From positions 1-64,000 of the forward strand of contig NZ_FOEE01000010.1 in the NCBI RefSeq assembly GCF_900110555.1: a stretch of 64,000 bases of DNA, given 5' to 3'. Origin of the DNA: Trujillonella endophytica (GTDB lineage Bacteria; Actinomycetota; Actinomycetes; Mycobacteriales; Geodermatophilaceae). Positions 1 to 9,832 of this stretch are shown one piece after another (position 1 is the first letter of the stretch; every line of letters begins with the position of its first letter). The notes under the pieces are model-generated. The model had not been told where the DNA came from. It searched no databases and worked only from the letters and a program-made list of their open reading frames with translations. Made by a program: the position numbers and the translations under genes.

Positions 1-591
1 GCCCCGATCGACAACATGATCATCCTGGCCACCCAGGTCTCCACCTTCGCCGCGCAGGACCTCCTGTGGGGCGGCGCGATGACCAGGTACCCGGACCTGA
101 AGATCGCCTGGTCCGAGGCCGGCATCGGCTGGATCCCGTTCTACCTGGACCGCTGCGACCGGCACTACACCAACCAGCGCTGGCTCGGCCACGACTTCGG
201 CGGGAAGCTGCCCAGCGAGATCTTCCGCGAGCACTCGCTGGCCTGCTACGTCACCGACCCGACCGCGCTCAAGGTCCGGCACGACATCGGCGTCGACATC
301 ATCGCGTGGGAGTGCGACTACCCCCACTCGGACTCGATCTGGCCCAACGCCCCCGAGTTCGTCAACGCGGAGATGAAGGGGTCCGGCGTGCCGGACGACG
401 AGGCCCACAAGATCCTGTGGGAGAACACCACCCGGTTCTTCGGCCTCGACCCGTTCAAGCACATCGCGAAGGAGTCCGCCACGGTCGGCGCCCTCCGCGC
501 GCTGAGCCCGGACGTCGACACCGAGATCCGCTCCAAGCACGAGTGGCGCAAGCTGTACGACCTGCGCCAGAAGGCCGCCCAGGGCGCCTGA
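1..591 (+). CDS. Amidohydrolase family 2 metal-dependent hydrolase (5' end outside window)
   Basis: The frame is open from the first base, so this is the C-terminal 196 residues or so of a longer gene. The segment PDLKIAWSEAGIGWIPF followed by a basic tract, and later the motif CDYPHSDSIWP, match the end of amidohydrolase_2 TIM-barrel enzymes. In that family the Asp of the xDYPH motif is a metal/catalytic ligand. Members include decarboxylases of the ACMSD type and various hydrolases. The substrate cannot be told from this fragment. It ends in TGA, followed by a small GC-rich hairpin at 599-618. The family call is firm and the function open. Confidence 0.85.
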   Translation, partial: APIDNMIILATQVSTFAAQDLLWGGAMTRYPDLKIAWSEAGIGWIPFYLDRCDRHYTNQRWLGHDFGGKLPSEIFREHSLACYVTDPTALKVRHDIGVDIIAWECDYPHSDSIWPNAPEFVNAEMKGSGVPDDEAHKILWENTTRFFGLDPFKHIAKESATVGALRALSPDVDTEIRSKHEWRKLYDLRQKAAQGA

Positions 592-598
592 GTTCCCG

Positions 599-618
599 GC
601 CTCCCCGCGCGGAGGCCG
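599..618 (+). terminator. Possible terminator hairpin after the amidohydrolase gene
   Basis: A 7-base inverted repeat (GGCCTCC/GGAGGCC, loop of 6) lies 8 bases after the stop codon. There is no T tract, which is usual in high-GC actinobacteria. The hairpin is short, so this is a modest call. Confidence 0.4.
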
Positions 619-720
619 ACCGACGCCGCGTCGGCGCGCAGTCCTCACGGGCTGCGCCCCGGCGCGGCGTCGTCGTTCCCGCGGCACGGGGCGTGGCCCG
701 GAGCCGGTGGAAGCGACCGA

Positions 721-726
721 TACGGT
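721..726 (+). promoter_or_regulatory. -10 box TACGGT of a leaderless gene
   Basis: TACGGT sits exactly six bases before the GTG at 733, which has no Shine-Dalgarno sequence. This is the spacing expected if transcription starts at the GTG. Confidence 0.55.
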
Positions 727-732
727 TCCGCC

Positions 733-1218
733 GTGAGACGACGCGGAACGACCCTGGCGCTCGTGGCGGGCGCGGCCGCCCTGCTGACCGGCTGCACCTC
801 CGAGGTCTCGGGCAGCGCCGCTCCGGCGGCGGCGCCGACCGCGGCGACGCCGGGGTCCACCACGTCGTCGTCCCCCGCCGACGACGAGGAGCTCCAGGAG
901 ACGTTCTGCACGGAGGTCCCCCGGTTGCTGGCCGACATCACCGCGGACCTCGAGGACGTGCGGACCGACCCGGCCTCGGCGGCCGCGGCCCTCGACGACG
1001 CCGTCGGCCGCATGGAGGAGGTCGAGCCGCCCGCCGGCGTCGCCGACGCGTGGACCCGCCTCGTGGCGGTGTGGAGCGACCTGCGCGACCTGGTCGTGGC
1101 GGTGGACCCGGCCGATCCCGGCGCGTCCGCGGACCTGGCCGAGGGGCTGATCGACCTCCAGGGGGAGCTCGTGGATGCCGGGACCGAGGTCGACGAGTGG
1201 GGCCAGGCCAACTGCTGA
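733..1218 (+). CDS. Small secreted lipoprotein of unknown function
   Basis: 161 residues. The N-terminus is basic (MRRRG), then hydrophobic, then the lipobox LLTGC with the lipidated Cys near residue 21, so export and membrane anchoring are expected. A Ser/Ala/Thr-rich linker of about 40 residues leads to a compact acidic domain with two Cys residues (EETFCTEV early and QANC at the very end), which could form a disulfide. I recognise no catalytic motif. The GTG start is supported by the leaderless-type TACGGT box six bases upstream and by the signal peptide starting right there. A substrate-binding or envelope role is possible, but nothing in the sequence decides it. Confidence 0.8.
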   Translation: MRRRGTTLALVAGAAALLTGCTSEVSGSAAPAAAPTAATPGSTTSSSPADDEELQETFCTEVPRLLADITADLEDVRTDPASAAAALDDAVGRMEEVEPPAGVADAWTRLVAVWSDLRDLVVAVDPADPGASADLAEGLIDLQGELVDAGTEVDEWGQANC

Positions 1219-1246
1219 CGCCGGCAGGGCCCCCGAGGCGGGCGGG

Positions 1247-2554
1247 TCAGCGGTCGGCGGCCGCGACCTCCGGCAGGGCCCAGAACAGCCGGTGGTCCAG
1301 CCACGACCGCAGGTAGGACACCCCCGAGGTGTGCCCGCTGCCGCGCGCCTCGCCGAGCATCCGGGTGGCGACCGTGACGTGGGTGCCCTTCCAGCGGCGA
1401 TGGCTGGCCTCGAGTGCGGCCATGCCGGCCGTCAGCCGGGCGGTCCCCGGGTCGCCGGGCCGCCGCCGCTGCAGGACCTGCCAGGCGTCGGTGAGCGACT
1501 CCCGCCCCGTCCCCAGCTCCGCCGACACCGAGGGCACCTGCTCGAACGCCGGACAGTCCAGCCGGTCCGGGGGAGGTGTGCCGCAGCGGACCTCGAAGCG
1601 CTTGTACTGCTCGGACTGGATGGCGCTCGCGCCGTCGGTGTGCTCGCGGAACGAGTGGAAGGCCTCGTAGCGCATCGTGGCGACCATCCGGAACAGCGAC
1701 TGCCCGCGGTCGACCGTCTCGGTGGCCCGGTCGACCAGGTCGGCGGCGAGGCCGGGATGACCGGCCAGCGCGCACGCGGTCGCGTCCCCGATCAGCCGGG
1801 CGGCCGTCCCGTAGAGCATCTCGTGGGCCTGCAGGGCCCGGATGAAGAACGTCTCGTCGTGCACCGTCGACACCGGGAGCGCGGAGACGTCGAGCCACTC
1901 GGTGGCCCACGGTGCCGGTGCGGCCGGCAACCGGGCGAGCACGTCGGGCAGCGTGGCGAGCGGGTCGGCGGCGACGGCGCCCAGCAGGGCCGTGGCGGCA
2001 TCGGGGCCCAGGTCGGCCGTCAGCAGGCGGATGGCGTGCCGAAGGCGGGTGCGCAGCGTGCGGCCGTCGGGGCGGCCGAGTGGCGACACCGGCATCCCGC
2101 GCCGGGACGCGCACAGCTCCGACCGCACGATGTCGGCCGCGAGCAGGGCCACCAGGCCGGCGTGCGTGAGCGGGGCGCGCGGGCCCTCCACGAGCTGCTC
2201 CAGCAGCGGGAGGCACAGATAGGTGCGGTTCCAGTACCGCCCGTCGTAGCGGGCGAGCACGGAGTCGAGGAACGCGTCCAGCCGGGGGTCGCGCCCCCGG
2301 TGGTCGGCACGGACGGCGGCCAGGTCGGCGAGCAGGTCGGCGTCCAGGGAGGCCGAGCCGATCCACCGGACCTCCCGGGTGACGACGCGGGCGAGCGTCA
2401 GCGCGTTCCCGGGAGCGGTGGACCACTCGCGGACCGCGTTGCGCACCATGGCGCCGACGTCGTCCCGGGTGAGCGCGGTCGAGCAGCCGGCGCCCGGGCC
2501 GGCGGGGTGCAGCGGTGTCCCCGGGAGCCTCGCCCGGACCGTGTCGGTGCGCAT
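1247..2554 (-). CDS. Tryptophan 2,3-dioxygenase-like protein
   Basis: 435 residues from the ATG at 2554. That start was chosen because GGAGG lies six bases upstream, whereas the frame stays open to 2653 with no sequence resembling the family. The region with HDETFFIRALQAHEM, the FR...DGASAIQSEQYKRFE stretch and the C-terminal GTHVTVATRMLGEARGSGHTSGVSYL resemble haem-binding helices and the substrate-binding TGGSSG loop of tryptophan 2,3-dioxygenase. The protein is longer than classical bacterial enzymes (about 280 residues), and the loop reads GHTSG rather than GTGGSSG, so the substrate may not be tryptophan. No kynurenine genes are adjacent. The superfamily is likely and the reaction uncertain. 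Confidence 0.7.
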   Translation of the reverse strand: MRTDTVRARLPGTPLHPAGPGAGCSTALTRDDVGAMVRNAVREWSTAPGNALTLARVVTREVRWIGSASLDADLLADLAAVRADHRGRDPRLDAFLDSVLARYDGRYWNRTYLCLPLLEQLVEGPRAPLTHAGLVALLAADIVRSELCASRRGMPVSPLGRPDGRTLRTRLRHAIRLLTADLGPDAATALLGAVAADPLATLPDVLARLPAAPAPWATEWLDVSALPVSTVHDETFFIRALQAHEMLYGTAARLIGDATACALAGHPGLAADLVDRATETVDRGQSLFRMVATMRYEAFHSFREHTDGASAIQSEQYKRFEVRCGTPPPDRLDCPAFEQVPSVSAELGTGRESLTDAWQVLQRRRPGDPGTARLTAGMAALEASHRRWKGTHVTVATRMLGEARGSGHTSGVSYLRSWLDHRLFWALPEVAAADR

Positions 2555-2689
2555 GCCGGACCTCCAGCGTGCCGTCCCCGCGCGCCAGCACTGTCCGCTT
2601 CCGGCGCCGCCCGGGCAACGACCGCCCGCGCCGCGCCGGGCGCAGGTCGCCACCCGGTCACGACGGCTTCACCGTCCGCGAGACAGGAG

Positions 2690-2717
2690 CGGCGGTGCAC
2701 CCGGGGGTGCACCGCCG
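2690..2717 (-). terminator. Perfect 13-base inverted repeat downstream of ppa
   Basis: CGGCGGTGCACCC and its exact complement are separated by only GG. It lies between ppa and the dioxygenase-like gene, both on the minus strand. It may act as a second terminator for ppa or be a dispersed palindrome. The 2555-2794 interval holds this, the hairpin at 2765-2787 and the ribosome binding site of the downstream gene, and nothing else that I recognise. Confidence 0.5.
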
Positions 2718-2764
2718 TCGTCCGTCCGTCGTGCGCTCGGCGGCCGCGGAACGCGGACCGGTGG

Positions 2765-2787
2765 CCGTCCTCCGGAGGGGAGGACGG
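2765..2787 (-). terminator. Hairpin just after the ppa stop
   Basis: 9-base arms CCGTCCTCC/GGAGGACGG with a five-base loop, eight bases beyond the ppa stop on the minus strand. This is a typical position for an intrinsic terminator in a high-GC genome. Confidence 0.6.
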
Positions 2788-2794
2788 TCCTTCC

Positions 2795-3289
2795 TCAGTG
2801 GTGGGGGCCGGCCTCGAGCGCCCGCTGGATCGAGGCGTGGATCTCGGCCTCGGCCTCGGCGCGCCCGACCCACTCGGCGCCCTCGACCGACTTGCCCGGC
2901 TCCAGGTCCTTGTAGGTCTCGAAGAAGTGCTGGATCTCGAGCCGGTCGAACTCCGACACGTCGGTGATGTCCTTGAGGTGGGACATCCGCGGGTCCGTCG
3001 CCGGCACGGTGAGGACCTTGTCGTCCCCACCCGCCTCGTCGGTCATCCGGAACATGCCGATGGCCCGGCAGGTGATCAGGCACCCGGGGAACGTCGGCTC
3101 CTCGAGCAGCACCAGGGCGTCGAGCGGATCGCCGTCCTGGCCGAGGGTGTTCTCGATGTAGCCGTAGTCCGCTGGATAGCGGGTGGAGGTGAAGAGCATC
3201 CGGTCCAAGCGGATGCGGCCGGTGGCGTGGTCCAGCTCGTACTTGTTCCGCTGGCCCTTGGGGATCTCTACCGTCACGTCGAACTGCAC
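2795..3289 (-). CDS. ppa: Inorganic pyrophosphatase (family I)
   Basis: 164 residues, the normal length for a soluble bacterial family I enzyme. It hydrolyses the pyrophosphate released by polymerisation and activation reactions. [12 protein letters not shown] near the N-terminus, [24 protein letters not shown] with the metal-binding aspartates, and [25 protein letters not shown] are the family's conserved segments. The GTG at 3289 gives a start at the usual place ([12 protein letters not shown]). The frame continues upstream without conserved sequence and there is no clear Shine-Dalgarno. The dacB-like gene is divergent, 57 bases away. In mycobacteria ppa and dacB are also neighbours. Confidence 0.95.
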   Translation of the reverse strand: MQFDVTVEIPKGQRNKYELDHATGRIRLDRMLFTSTRYPADYGYIENTLGQDGDPLDALVLLEEPTFPGCLITCRAIGMFRMTDEAGGDDKVLTVPATDPRMSHLKDITDVSEFDRLEIQHFFETYKDLEPGKSVEGAEWVGRAEAEAEIHASIQRALEAGPHH

Positions 3290-3346
3290 GGGTCGTAGTG
3301 TGGCCCACGCCGCCTCGGCCGCTGCGCCGGAGGTGGTTACCAGGGG

Positions 3347-4774
3347 GTGGAGAGCATCACGTCGAGCGGGTCGACGACCGTCACGCCGAAGTACTCGCGG
3401 CTCCGCAGGCGGCTCGTCCTGGTCGGACTCGTGCTGCTCGCCGTGGTCGCGCTGGTGGTCGTCCTGGTCGTCCGCTCGCTCGGTGGGGACGGCGACGGCG
3501 GCGACGCGGCCGCCCCCTCGGTCCCCGGCGCGCAGCTGCCGGAGGTCGGCGACCCCGCCCCGGTGCTGGCCTCGCTGGCCGGCGGCGCCCCCGCGCCCGA
3601 CCCCGCCGCGCTCGACGCCGCCCTGTCGCCGCTGCTCGCGGTCCCGGCGCTCGGCGCGGCCCCCGCCGCCCGGATCGTGGACGTGGCGACCGGCGAGGTC
3701 CTGCTCGACCGCTCCGGCGACCGCCCCGCCGTCCCCGCGTCGACCGCCAAGCTGCTCACCGCCGTCGCCGCCCTGACCGCGCTCGACCCCGACGACACGC
3801 TGGCCACCACCGTCGTCGCCGGGTCGGTGCCGGGCGAGGTGGTCCTCGTGGGCGCCGGCGATCCGACGCTGTCGACCACGGTGCCGTCGCAGACCTACCC
3901 CGGGGCGCCGACCGTGGCCGACCTCGCCGGCCAGGTCCGGGCGGCCCTCGGCGGGACCCCGGTCACCGGCGTCGTGGTGGACAACGGCATGTTCTCCGGC
4001 CCGCTCACCGCGCCCGGCTGGGGTCCCGGCGACGCCCCCTCCAGCTACGCCGCGCCGGTCACGGCCACCGCCGTCGACGGCGCCCGGATCGCCCCGGGGA
4101 ACCCCCAGCGCAGCGGCGCCCCCGGCACCGACGCCGGCCGTGCCCTGGCCGCGGCCCTGGGCGTGCCCGCCGCGACGGTCGGCCTGGGCGAGGCGCCCGA
4201 GGGCGCCCGCGTGCTCGGGACCGTGCGGTCGGCGCCGATCGGCCGGCTGGTCGAGCAGATGCTGGCCCAGTCCGACAACCTCCTCGCCGAGGCACTGGCC
4301 CGGCACGTGGCTCTCGCCCGCGGCCTGCCGGCCACCTTCGACGGCGTCGCCCAGGCGGTGCCGGCCGCCCTGGAGGAGGCCGGCTTCGACGTCGACGGCG
4401 TGCTCCTCGCCGACGGCAGCGGTCTCTCGGCCGCCGACCGGGTGCCCGCGGCGCTGCTCGCGCGGGTGCTCGTCGCCGCGGCGGAGGGGTCCACCGCCGA
4501 CCTGTCGGCGATCGTCTCGGGGCTCGCCGTCGCGGGGTACGACGGCACCCTCGCCGACCGCGGGGACGACGACCCGGCGACCGCGCCCGGCGCCGTGCGC
4601 GGCAAGACCGGCACGCTCCAGGGCGTGCACGCGCTGGCCGGCACCGTCGTCACCGCGGACGGGCGGCTGCTGGTCTACGCCTTCCTCGCCGACGGCGTCT
4701 CGACCGGCGCGCAGCCCGCCGAGGACGCCCTCGACGAGGCCGCCGCCGCGCTGGCCGCCTGCGGCTGCCCGTGA
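3347..4774 (+). CDS. dacB: D-alanyl-D-alanine carboxypeptidase/endopeptidase, PBP4 type
   Basis: 475 residues. One N-terminal membrane helix (about residues 21-45) follows a short basic cytoplasmic tail, so the enzyme sits outside the membrane. All three penicillin-binding motifs are visible: STAK with the nucleophile Ser132 and Lys135, SDN at 309-311, and KTG at 420-422. The family trims peptidoglycan stem peptides or cleaves cross-links (peptidase S13). The GTG start has GGAGG about 13 bases upstream, a little far, but the membrane helix follows directly. An Ala/Pro/Gly-rich segment links the membrane helix and the catalytic domain. It is divergent from ppa. Confidence 0.92.
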   Translation: MESITSSGSTTVTPKYSRLRRRLVLVGLVLLAVVALVVVLVVRSLGGDGDGGDAAAPSVPGAQLPEVGDPAPVLASLAGGAPAPDPAALDAALSPLLAVPALGAAPAARIVDVATGEVLLDRSGDRPAVPASTAKLLTAVAALTALDPDDTLATTVVAGSVPGEVVLVGAGDPTLSTTVPSQTYPGAPTVADLAGQVRAALGGTPVTGVVVDNGMFSGPLTAPGWGPGDAPSSYAAPVTATAVDGARIAPGNPQRSGAPGTDAGRALAAALGVPAATVGLGEAPEGARVLGTVRSAPIGRLVEQMLAQSDNLLAEALARHVALARGLPATFDGVAQAVPAALEEAGFDVDGVLLADGSGLSAADRVPAALLARVLVAAAEGSTADLSAIVSGLAVAGYDGTLADRGDDDPATAPGAVRGKTGTLQGVHALAGTVVTADGRLLVYAFLADGVSTGAQPAEDALDEAAAALAACGCP

Positions 4775-4807
4775 GGCCGGCGGAGGTCGCGAGTCGCTCC
4801 CCACGCG

Positions 4808-4813
4808 TACGGT
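4808..4813 (+). promoter_or_regulatory. -10 box TACGGT before the DUF2342 gene
   Basis: TACGGT ends six bases before the ATG at 4820, with no Shine-Dalgarno in between. This is the same leaderless layout as at 721, 31083 and 50050. Confidence 0.6.
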
Positions 4814-4819
4814 GAGCCG

Positions 4820-5911
4820 ATGAGCAGCGCCTCCTCGATGGTCGACTGGGACCTCGCCGGACGCACCGCCCGCCGGCTGGTCGGCCCGGGTCCGCAGACG
4901 ACGCGGGAGGAGGCCGCCGCCGTCGTCCGCGAACTTCACGAGGCCGCCGCCACCGCGATCGCCCACGTCGAGGGGCTCACCGGCCTGCGCCCGGTGCCCG
5001 GCGGCCCGGTGCCCGAGGTCGCCGTCGTCGACCGGCCCGGCTGGGTCGACGCCAACACCGCCGGCATGGCGGCGCTGCTGGACCCCCTGGTCGACGCCCT
5101 CGCCGAGAAGCAGGGCCACCGGCCCGGCGCGATCGCCACCGCCATCGGCTCGCGCGCCACCGGCGTGCAGGCCGGCGCGGTCCTGTCCTTCCTCTCCTCC
5201 CGGGTGCTCGGCCAGTACGAGGTCTTCGGCACCGGCGGGCGCCTGCTGCTCGTGGCCCCGAACATCGTCGACGCCGAGCGCCGGCTCGGGGTGGACCCCA
5301 GCGACTTCCGGCTCTGGGTCTGCCTGCACGAGGTGACCCACCAGTTGCAGTTCACCGGGGTGCCGTGGCTGCAGGGGCACCTGGAGTCGCTGATCGCGGA
5401 GTTCGTCGAGGCCACCGACCTGGACGCCGACGTGCTGCGCGACCGCCTGCGGGACGTCGTCCGCAGCCTGGGCGACGCCGTGCGCGGTGGCGAGGCCGTC
5501 GACGACGAGCCGCAGGGGCTCATGGCACTGGTCAGCGACCCCGCGCAGCGGGCGGTCCTGGACCGCGTCACCGCGGTGATGAGCCTGGTCGAGGGGCATG
5601 CCGAGTACGTCATGGACGGTGTGGGCCCCGACGTCGTCCCCTCGGTGCGCACGCTGCGCAAGCGGTTCGCCCAGCGGCGGAAGGGCCGCGGCCCCGTCGA
5701 CCGCGTGCTGCGCCGCCTGCTGGGCCTGGAGCAGAAGATGAAGCAGTACGCCGACGGGCGGTTCTTCGTCGGCGGGGTCGTCGACCTCGTCGGCATGGAG
5801 GGCTTCAACCGCGTGTGGTCCGGTCCGGAAGCGCTGCCGCGGATCGAGGAGCTCACCGACCCTGCCCGCTGGGTGGACCGCGTCATCGGCCGGCCCGCCA
5901 TCCCCGCCTGA
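4820..5911 (+). CDS. Zinc-dependent metallopeptidase-like protein (DUF2342)
   Basis: 363 residues. A zincin motif HEVTH lies at residues 170-174 inside [18 protein letters not shown], which is the hallmark of this actinobacterial family, often labelled 'coenzyme F420 biosynthesis associated' or zincin-like type 2. A later [10 protein letters not shown] (about residue 257) would supply the third ligand Glu. No signal peptide or membrane helix is seen, so it is probably cytoplasmic. The substrate is unknown. It sits between dacB and tilS as in mycobacteria, and tilS starts only five bases after its stop, so the two are probably co-transcribed. Confidence 0.85.
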   Translation: MSSASSMVDWDLAGRTARRLVGPGPQTTREEAAAVVRELHEAAATAIAHVEGLTGLRPVPGGPVPEVAVVDRPGWVDANTAGMAALLDPLVDALAEKQGHRPGAIATAIGSRATGVQAGAVLSFLSSRVLGQYEVFGTGGRLLLVAPNIVDAERRLGVDPSDFRLWVCLHEVTHQLQFTGVPWLQGHLESLIAEFVEATDLDADVLRDRLRDVVRSLGDAVRGGEAVDDEPQGLMALVSDPAQRAVLDRVTAVMSLVEGHAEYVMDGVGPDVVPSVRTLRKRFAQRRKGRGPVDRVLRRLLGLEQKMKQYADGRFFVGGVVDLVGMEGFNRVWSGPEALPRIEELTDPARWVDRVIGRPAIPA

Positions 5912-5916
5912 TCCGC

Positions 5917-6945
5917 GTGGGAGGGCCCCCGCCCGCGGTCGCCGCCCTGCGCGTCGCCGTCCGGCCCGGCCTGCTCTTCTCCGACCGCCCGGTGCTGGTG
6001 GCCTGCAGCGGGGGAGCGGACTCCGTGGCGCTGGCCGCCGCCCTGGCCTTCGAGGGGCGCGCCTGCGGCGTGCCCGTCGGCGGGGTGACGGTCGACCACG
6101 GCCTCCAGCCGGGGTCGGCCGAGCGGGCCGGGCGGACGGCGGAGCTGCTGCGGGAGCTGGGGCTGGACCCGGTGTTCGTCCGGACCGTCGCCGTGGGCAC
6201 CGACGGCGGACCCGAGGCCGCCGCGCGCGCCGCCCGCTACGCCGCGCTGGCCGCGACGGCGCTGGGACACGGCGCCCGGATCGCGCTGGGCCACACCCTC
6301 GACGACCAGGCCGAGACGGTGCTGCTGGGCCTCGGCCGGGGCTCCGGACCGCGCTCGGTGGCCGGCATGGTCGCCACGCGGGAGGACGACGGCGTGCTGT
6401 GGTGGCGGCCCCTGCTGGGCGTCCGGCGGGCGACCACCCGGCAGGCGTGCGGCGACCAGGGCCTGCCGGTCTGGGACGACCCGTGGAACGCCGACCCCGC
6501 CTACACCCGGGTCCGGCTGCGCACCGAGGTGCTGCCGCTGCTCGAGGACGTCCTGGGCGGTGGCGTGGCCCCTTCCCTGGCCCGCACCGCCGAACTGCTC
6601 CGGGAGGACCTGGACGCCCTCGACGGCCTGGCAGCCGCAGAACTGGGCCGGCTGCGCACGGAGGGGGCCGACGGCGGCCTCCCGGCCCGACCGCTGGCCG
6701 CCCTGCCCGCGGCCCTGCGGCGGCGGGTGCTGCGGGGCTGGCTGCGCGCCGCCGGCGTCCCGGACCTGCAGGCGGTGCACCTGCGCGCGGTCGAGACCCT
6801 CGTCACGGGGTGGCGCGGGCAGGGCCGGGTCGACCTACCCGGCGGGGCGGGGGTGGTCCGGGCGTCTGGCACTCTGGTCGTGCTGCCGCCGGTGCGCCGG
6901 AGCGGCCCCCCTGCACCCGGACACCTCGAGGAGCCCCTGCCGTGA
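5917..6945 (+). CDS. tilS: tRNA(Ile)-lysidine synthetase
   Basis: 342 residues. The PP-loop SGGADS at residues 31-36 binds ATP. The enzyme attaches lysine to C34 of the CAU-anticodon tRNA-Ile so that it reads [23 protein letters not shown] is the second conserved segment (H-DDQAET). The C-terminal third is poorly conserved, as usual in actinobacteria. The GTG at 5917 was chosen because the frame is open far upstream only as a shadow of the previous gene. The stop TGA overlaps the GTG of hpt (GTGA), so the two are translationally coupled, as in many bacteria. Confidence 0.93.
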   Translation: MGGPPPAVAALRVAVRPGLLFSDRPVLVACSGGADSVALAAALAFEGRACGVPVGGVTVDHGLQPGSAERAGRTAELLRELGLDPVFVRTVAVGTDGGPEAAARAARYAALAATALGHGARIALGHTLDDQAETVLLGLGRGSGPRSVAGMVATREDDGVLWWRPLLGVRRATTRQACGDQGLPVWDDPWNADPAYTRVRLRTEVLPLLEDVLGGGVAPSLARTAELLREDLDALDGLAAAELGRLRTEGADGGLPARPLAALPAALRRRVLRGWLRAAGVPDLQAVHLRAVETLVTGWRGQGRVDLPGGAGVVRASGTLVVLPPVRRSGPPAPGHLEEPLP

Positions 6946-7529
6946 CGGACCCAGCCAGCCCTCCCGCCGGCCTCGGTCCCGACCACGGGTACGGCCCGGA
7001 CATCGACCACGTCCTGCTCAGCGAGGCCCAGATCCAGAGCAAGATCGGCGAGCTGGCCACCGTCGTGGCGCGGGACTACGCCGGCAAGGAGGTGCTGCTC
7101 GTCGGCGTCCTCAAGGGCGCGGTCCTCTTCATGAGCGACTTCGCCCGGGCGTTGCAGCTGCCCACCCAGATGGAGTTCATGGCCGTCTCCTCCTACGGCA
7201 GCGCCACCAGCTCCTCCGGTGTCGTCCGGATCCTCAAGGACCTCGACCGCGACATCAGCGGCAAGCACGTGCTGGTCCTCGAGGACATCATCGACTCGGG
7301 CCTGACCCTCTCCTGGCTGCTGAAGAACCTCGGCGGCCGCGGTCCGGCGTCGCTGGAGGTCTGCGCCCTGCTGCGCAAGCCCGACGCGGTCAAGGTCGAG
7401 GTGCCGGTCAAGTACATCGGCTTCGACATCCCGAACGAGTTCGTCATCGGCTACGGCCTGGACTACGCCGAGCGCTACCGGGACCTGCCCTACATCGCCA
7501 CGCTCAAGCCCGAGGTCTACTCCGGCTGA
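6942..7529 (+). CDS. hpt: Hypoxanthine phosphoribosyltransferase
   Basis: 195 residues. It salvages hypoxanthine/guanine with PRPP to IMP/GMP. The PRPP loop [14 protein letters not shown] contains the conserved Glu-Asp pair at 114-115, and [17 protein letters not shown] is the flexible-loop region before it. The GTG start overlaps the tilS stop and has GAGGAG at the right distance upstream. The first 20 or so residues are a variable Pro/Gly-rich extension. The tilS-hpt-ftsH order is widely conserved. Confidence 0.95.
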   Translation: MTDPASPPAGLGPDHGYGPDIDHVLLSEAQIQSKIGELATVVARDYAGKEVLLVGVLKGAVLFMSDFARALQLPTQMEFMAVSSYGSATSSSGVVRILKDLDRDISGKHVLVLEDIIDSGLTLSWLLKNLGGRGPASLEVCALLRKPDAVKVEVPVKYIGFDIPNEFVIGYGLDYAERYRDLPYIATLKPEVYSG

Positions 7530-7675
7530 CGCCGGCCCCGGCCGGCACCGGGCCCGGGCGCCGTCCCCGCGGCGAGCGAATCCCGACCGCGGCACCCGGC
7601 GGCGACCCTCCGGGCACGGCCACGCATACGGGTTACTCGCCGCTCGCGTTCAGCGTTCGCACAGGCCGCCCGGTG

Positions 7676-7681
7676 TACCGT
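7676..7681 (+). promoter_or_regulatory. ftsH: Probable -10 box of the ftsH promoter
   Basis: TACCGT (in the context GTGTACCGT) lies about 115 bases before the ftsH ATG in the 268-base gap after hpt. It is the best TANNNT match in that gap, but no clear -35 is visible. A second candidate, TACGGC, lies about 30 bases before the ATG. Confidence 0.35.
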
Positions 7682-7797
7682 CGATCGCAACGACGCCGCA
7701 CCGACGCGCGCGGGGCCACCCGCTGTGCAGGTCGCGTCCCCCGGACGATCAGGAGGGTCGACGGGTACGGCTCCTTCGGGCCGCCCGGCATCGGTGT

Positions 7798-9798
7798 ATG
7801 GAACGCAAGAAGATCTTCCGCTCCGTGTGGTTCTGGGTCGTCCTCGTCGTCCTGCTGGCGGTGGGGTTCTCCGCCCTGTTCAGCGGCGGCGAGGACTACA
7901 AGGACGTGTCCACGGCCACGGCCCTCGAGCAGATCGAGGACGGCAACGCCGAGAAGGTCACGATCAACGACAAGGAGCAGACGCTCGACCTCGAGCTGAC
8001 GAACCCGGTCGAGGGCAGTGACCGGATCACGGCGTCCTTCCCGGTCGGCGGCGCGGACGACGTCTTCGACATCGTCGCGGGTCAGGGCGGCGACGGCGTC
8101 GACTTCGACACGAACGTGACGCAGGAGAACATCTTCGTCAGCGTCCTGATCAGCTTCCTCCCGTTCGTCATCCTCCTGCTCCTGCTGTTCTGGCTGTTCA
8201 ACTCGATGCAGGGCGGCGGCCGCGGCGTCATGGCCTTCGGCAAGTCGAAGGCCAAGCAGATCACCAAGGACACCCCGAAGACGACGTTCGCCGACGTCGC
8301 CGGCGCCGACGAGGCGATCGAGGAACTCCACGAGATCAAGGACTTCCTGGCCAACCCGGTGAAGTTCCAGGCCGTGGGTGCCAAGATCCCCAAGGGCGTG
8401 CTGCTGTTCGGTCCGCCCGGCACCGGCAAGACGCTGCTGGCCCGCGCGGTGGCCGGCGAGGCGGGCGTGCCGTTCTTCACGATCTCCGGCTCGGACTTCG
8501 TCGAGATGTTCGTCGGCGTGGGCGCCAGCCGGGTCCGTGACCTGTTCGAGCAGGCCAAGCAGAACGCGCCGGCGATCATCTTCGTCGACGAGATCGACGC
8601 CGTCGGCCGGCACCGCGGCGCCGGCATGGGCGGCGGCCACGACGAGCGCGAGCAGACGCTGAACCAGATGCTCGTCGAGATGGACGGCTTCGACGTCCGG
8701 GGCGGCGTCATCATGATCGCCGCCACGAACCGGCCCGACATCCTCGACCCCGCCCTGCTGCGCCCCGGCCGCTTCGACCGGCAGATCGCCGTCGACCGCC
8801 CCGACCTCATGGGCCGCAAGGCGATCCTCGCCGTCCACGCGAAGGGCAAGCCGCTCGCCCCCGACGTCGACCTGGAGACGCTGGCCCGGCGGACGCCGGG
8901 CTTCACCGGCGCCGACCTGGCCAACGTCCTCAACGAGGGCGCGCTGCTCACCGCCCGGCACGGCGGCACCGTCATCACCGACGAGAGCCTCGAGGAGGCC
9001 ATCGACCGCGTGCTGGCCGGCCCCGAGCGAAAGACGCGGGCGATGAGCGAGAAGGAGAAGAAGGTCACCGCCTACCACGAGGGCGGGCACGCCCTGGTGG
9101 CGCACGCACTGCCCAACCTGGACCCGGTGCACAAGGTGACGATCCTGCCGCGCGGCCGCTCGCTGGGGCACACGCTGGTGCTGCCGACCGAGGACAAGTA
9201 CACCCAGACCCGGTCGGAGATGATCGACACGCTCGCCTACGCCCTGGGCGGTCGCGCCGCGGAGGAGCTCGTCTTCCACGAGCCGACCACCGGCGCGGGC
9301 AACGACATCGAGAAGGCCACGTCGATGGCCCGGGCGATGGTGACCCAGTACGGCATGAGCGCCAAGCTGGGTGCGGTGAAGTACGGCAGCACCGACTCCG
9401 AGCCGTTCCTCGGCCGCGACATGGGCTCGCGACCGGACTACTCCGAGGCCGTCGCCGCCGACATCGACGCCGAGGTGCGCGCGCTCATCGAGGCCGCGCA
9501 CGACGAGGCGTGGGAGATCCTGGTGGAGTACCGGTCGGTGCTCGACCAGCTCGTCCTCGAGCTCATGGAGAAGGAGACCCTCTCCAAGGACGACATGGCG
9601 CGGATCTGCGCCCCGGTCACCAAACGCCCCTCGCTCGCGCCGTACAACGGCTTCGGCAAGCGGACGCCGTCGGACCAGCCGCCGGTGCTCACGCCGTCCG
9701 AGCAGGCCCAGCTCAGCCTCACCAAGGGCAACGGCAACGGGCACGTGGTCGGCGGGTCGAGCCCGGTGGGCGACGTCGGTGCGCCCGTGCAACGGTGA
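7798..9798 (+). CDS. ftsH: ATP-dependent zinc metalloprotease FtsH
   Basis: 666 residues. Membrane-bound AAA+ protease that degrades unassembled and damaged membrane proteins. Two membrane helices (about residues 8-25 and 116-138) flank a small extracytoplasmic domain. Then come Walker A GPPGTGKT (205-212), Walker B around FVDEID (262-267), the second region of homology with RPGRFDRQI, and the zinc motif HEGGH (427-431). The tail is Gly/Asn-rich (KGNGNGH), as in other actinobacterial FtsH. No close ribosome binding site is obvious. It is followed after 34 bases by folE. Confidence 0.97.
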   Translation: MERKKIFRSVWFWVVLVVLLAVGFSALFSGGEDYKDVSTATALEQIEDGNAEKVTINDKEQTLDLELTNPVEGSDRITASFPVGGADDVFDIVAGQGGDGVDFDTNVTQENIFVSVLISFLPFVILLLLLFWLFNSMQGGGRGVMAFGKSKAKQITKDTPKTTFADVAGADEAIEELHEIKDFLANPVKFQAVGAKIPKGVLLFGPPGTGKTLLARAVAGEAGVPFFTISGSDFVEMFVGVGASRVRDLFEQAKQNAPAIIFVDEIDAVGRHRGAGMGGGHDEREQTLNQMLVEMDGFDVRGGVIMIAATNRPDILDPALLRPGRFDRQIAVDRPDLMGRKAILAVHAKGKPLAPDVDLETLARRTPGFTGADLANVLNEGALLTARHGGTVITDESLEEAIDRVLAGPERKTRAMSEKEKKVTAYHEGGHALVAHALPNLDPVHKVTILPRGRSLGHTLVLPTEDKYTQTRSEMIDTLAYALGGRAAEELVFHEPTTGAGNDIEKATSMARAMVTQYGMSAKLGAVKYGSTDSEPFLGRDMGSRPDYSEAVAADIDAEVRALIEAAHDEAWEILVEYRSVLDQLVLELMEKETLSKDDMARICAPVTKRPSLAPYNGFGKRTPSDQPPVLTPSEQAQLSLTKGNGNGHVVGGSSPVGDVGAPVQR

Positions 9799-9832
9799 GC
9801 AGGCCGTAGCCCCCACCAGCGAGGAGTTGCCC

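Noticed and set aside
645..2618. Long minus-strand open frame across the dioxygenase-like gene (657 codons)
   Set aside because: It is an out-of-phase reading of GC-rich coding DNA: Arg/Pro/Gly-dominated with no recognisable motif, while the overlapping frame 1247-2554 shows conserved segments and a ribosome binding site.
2795..5599. 934-codon minus-strand frame that contains ppa at its end
   Set aside because: Only the last 164 codons match pyrophosphatase; the rest lies opposite dacB and the DUF2342 gene and has no homology. The start was set at the GTG at 3289.
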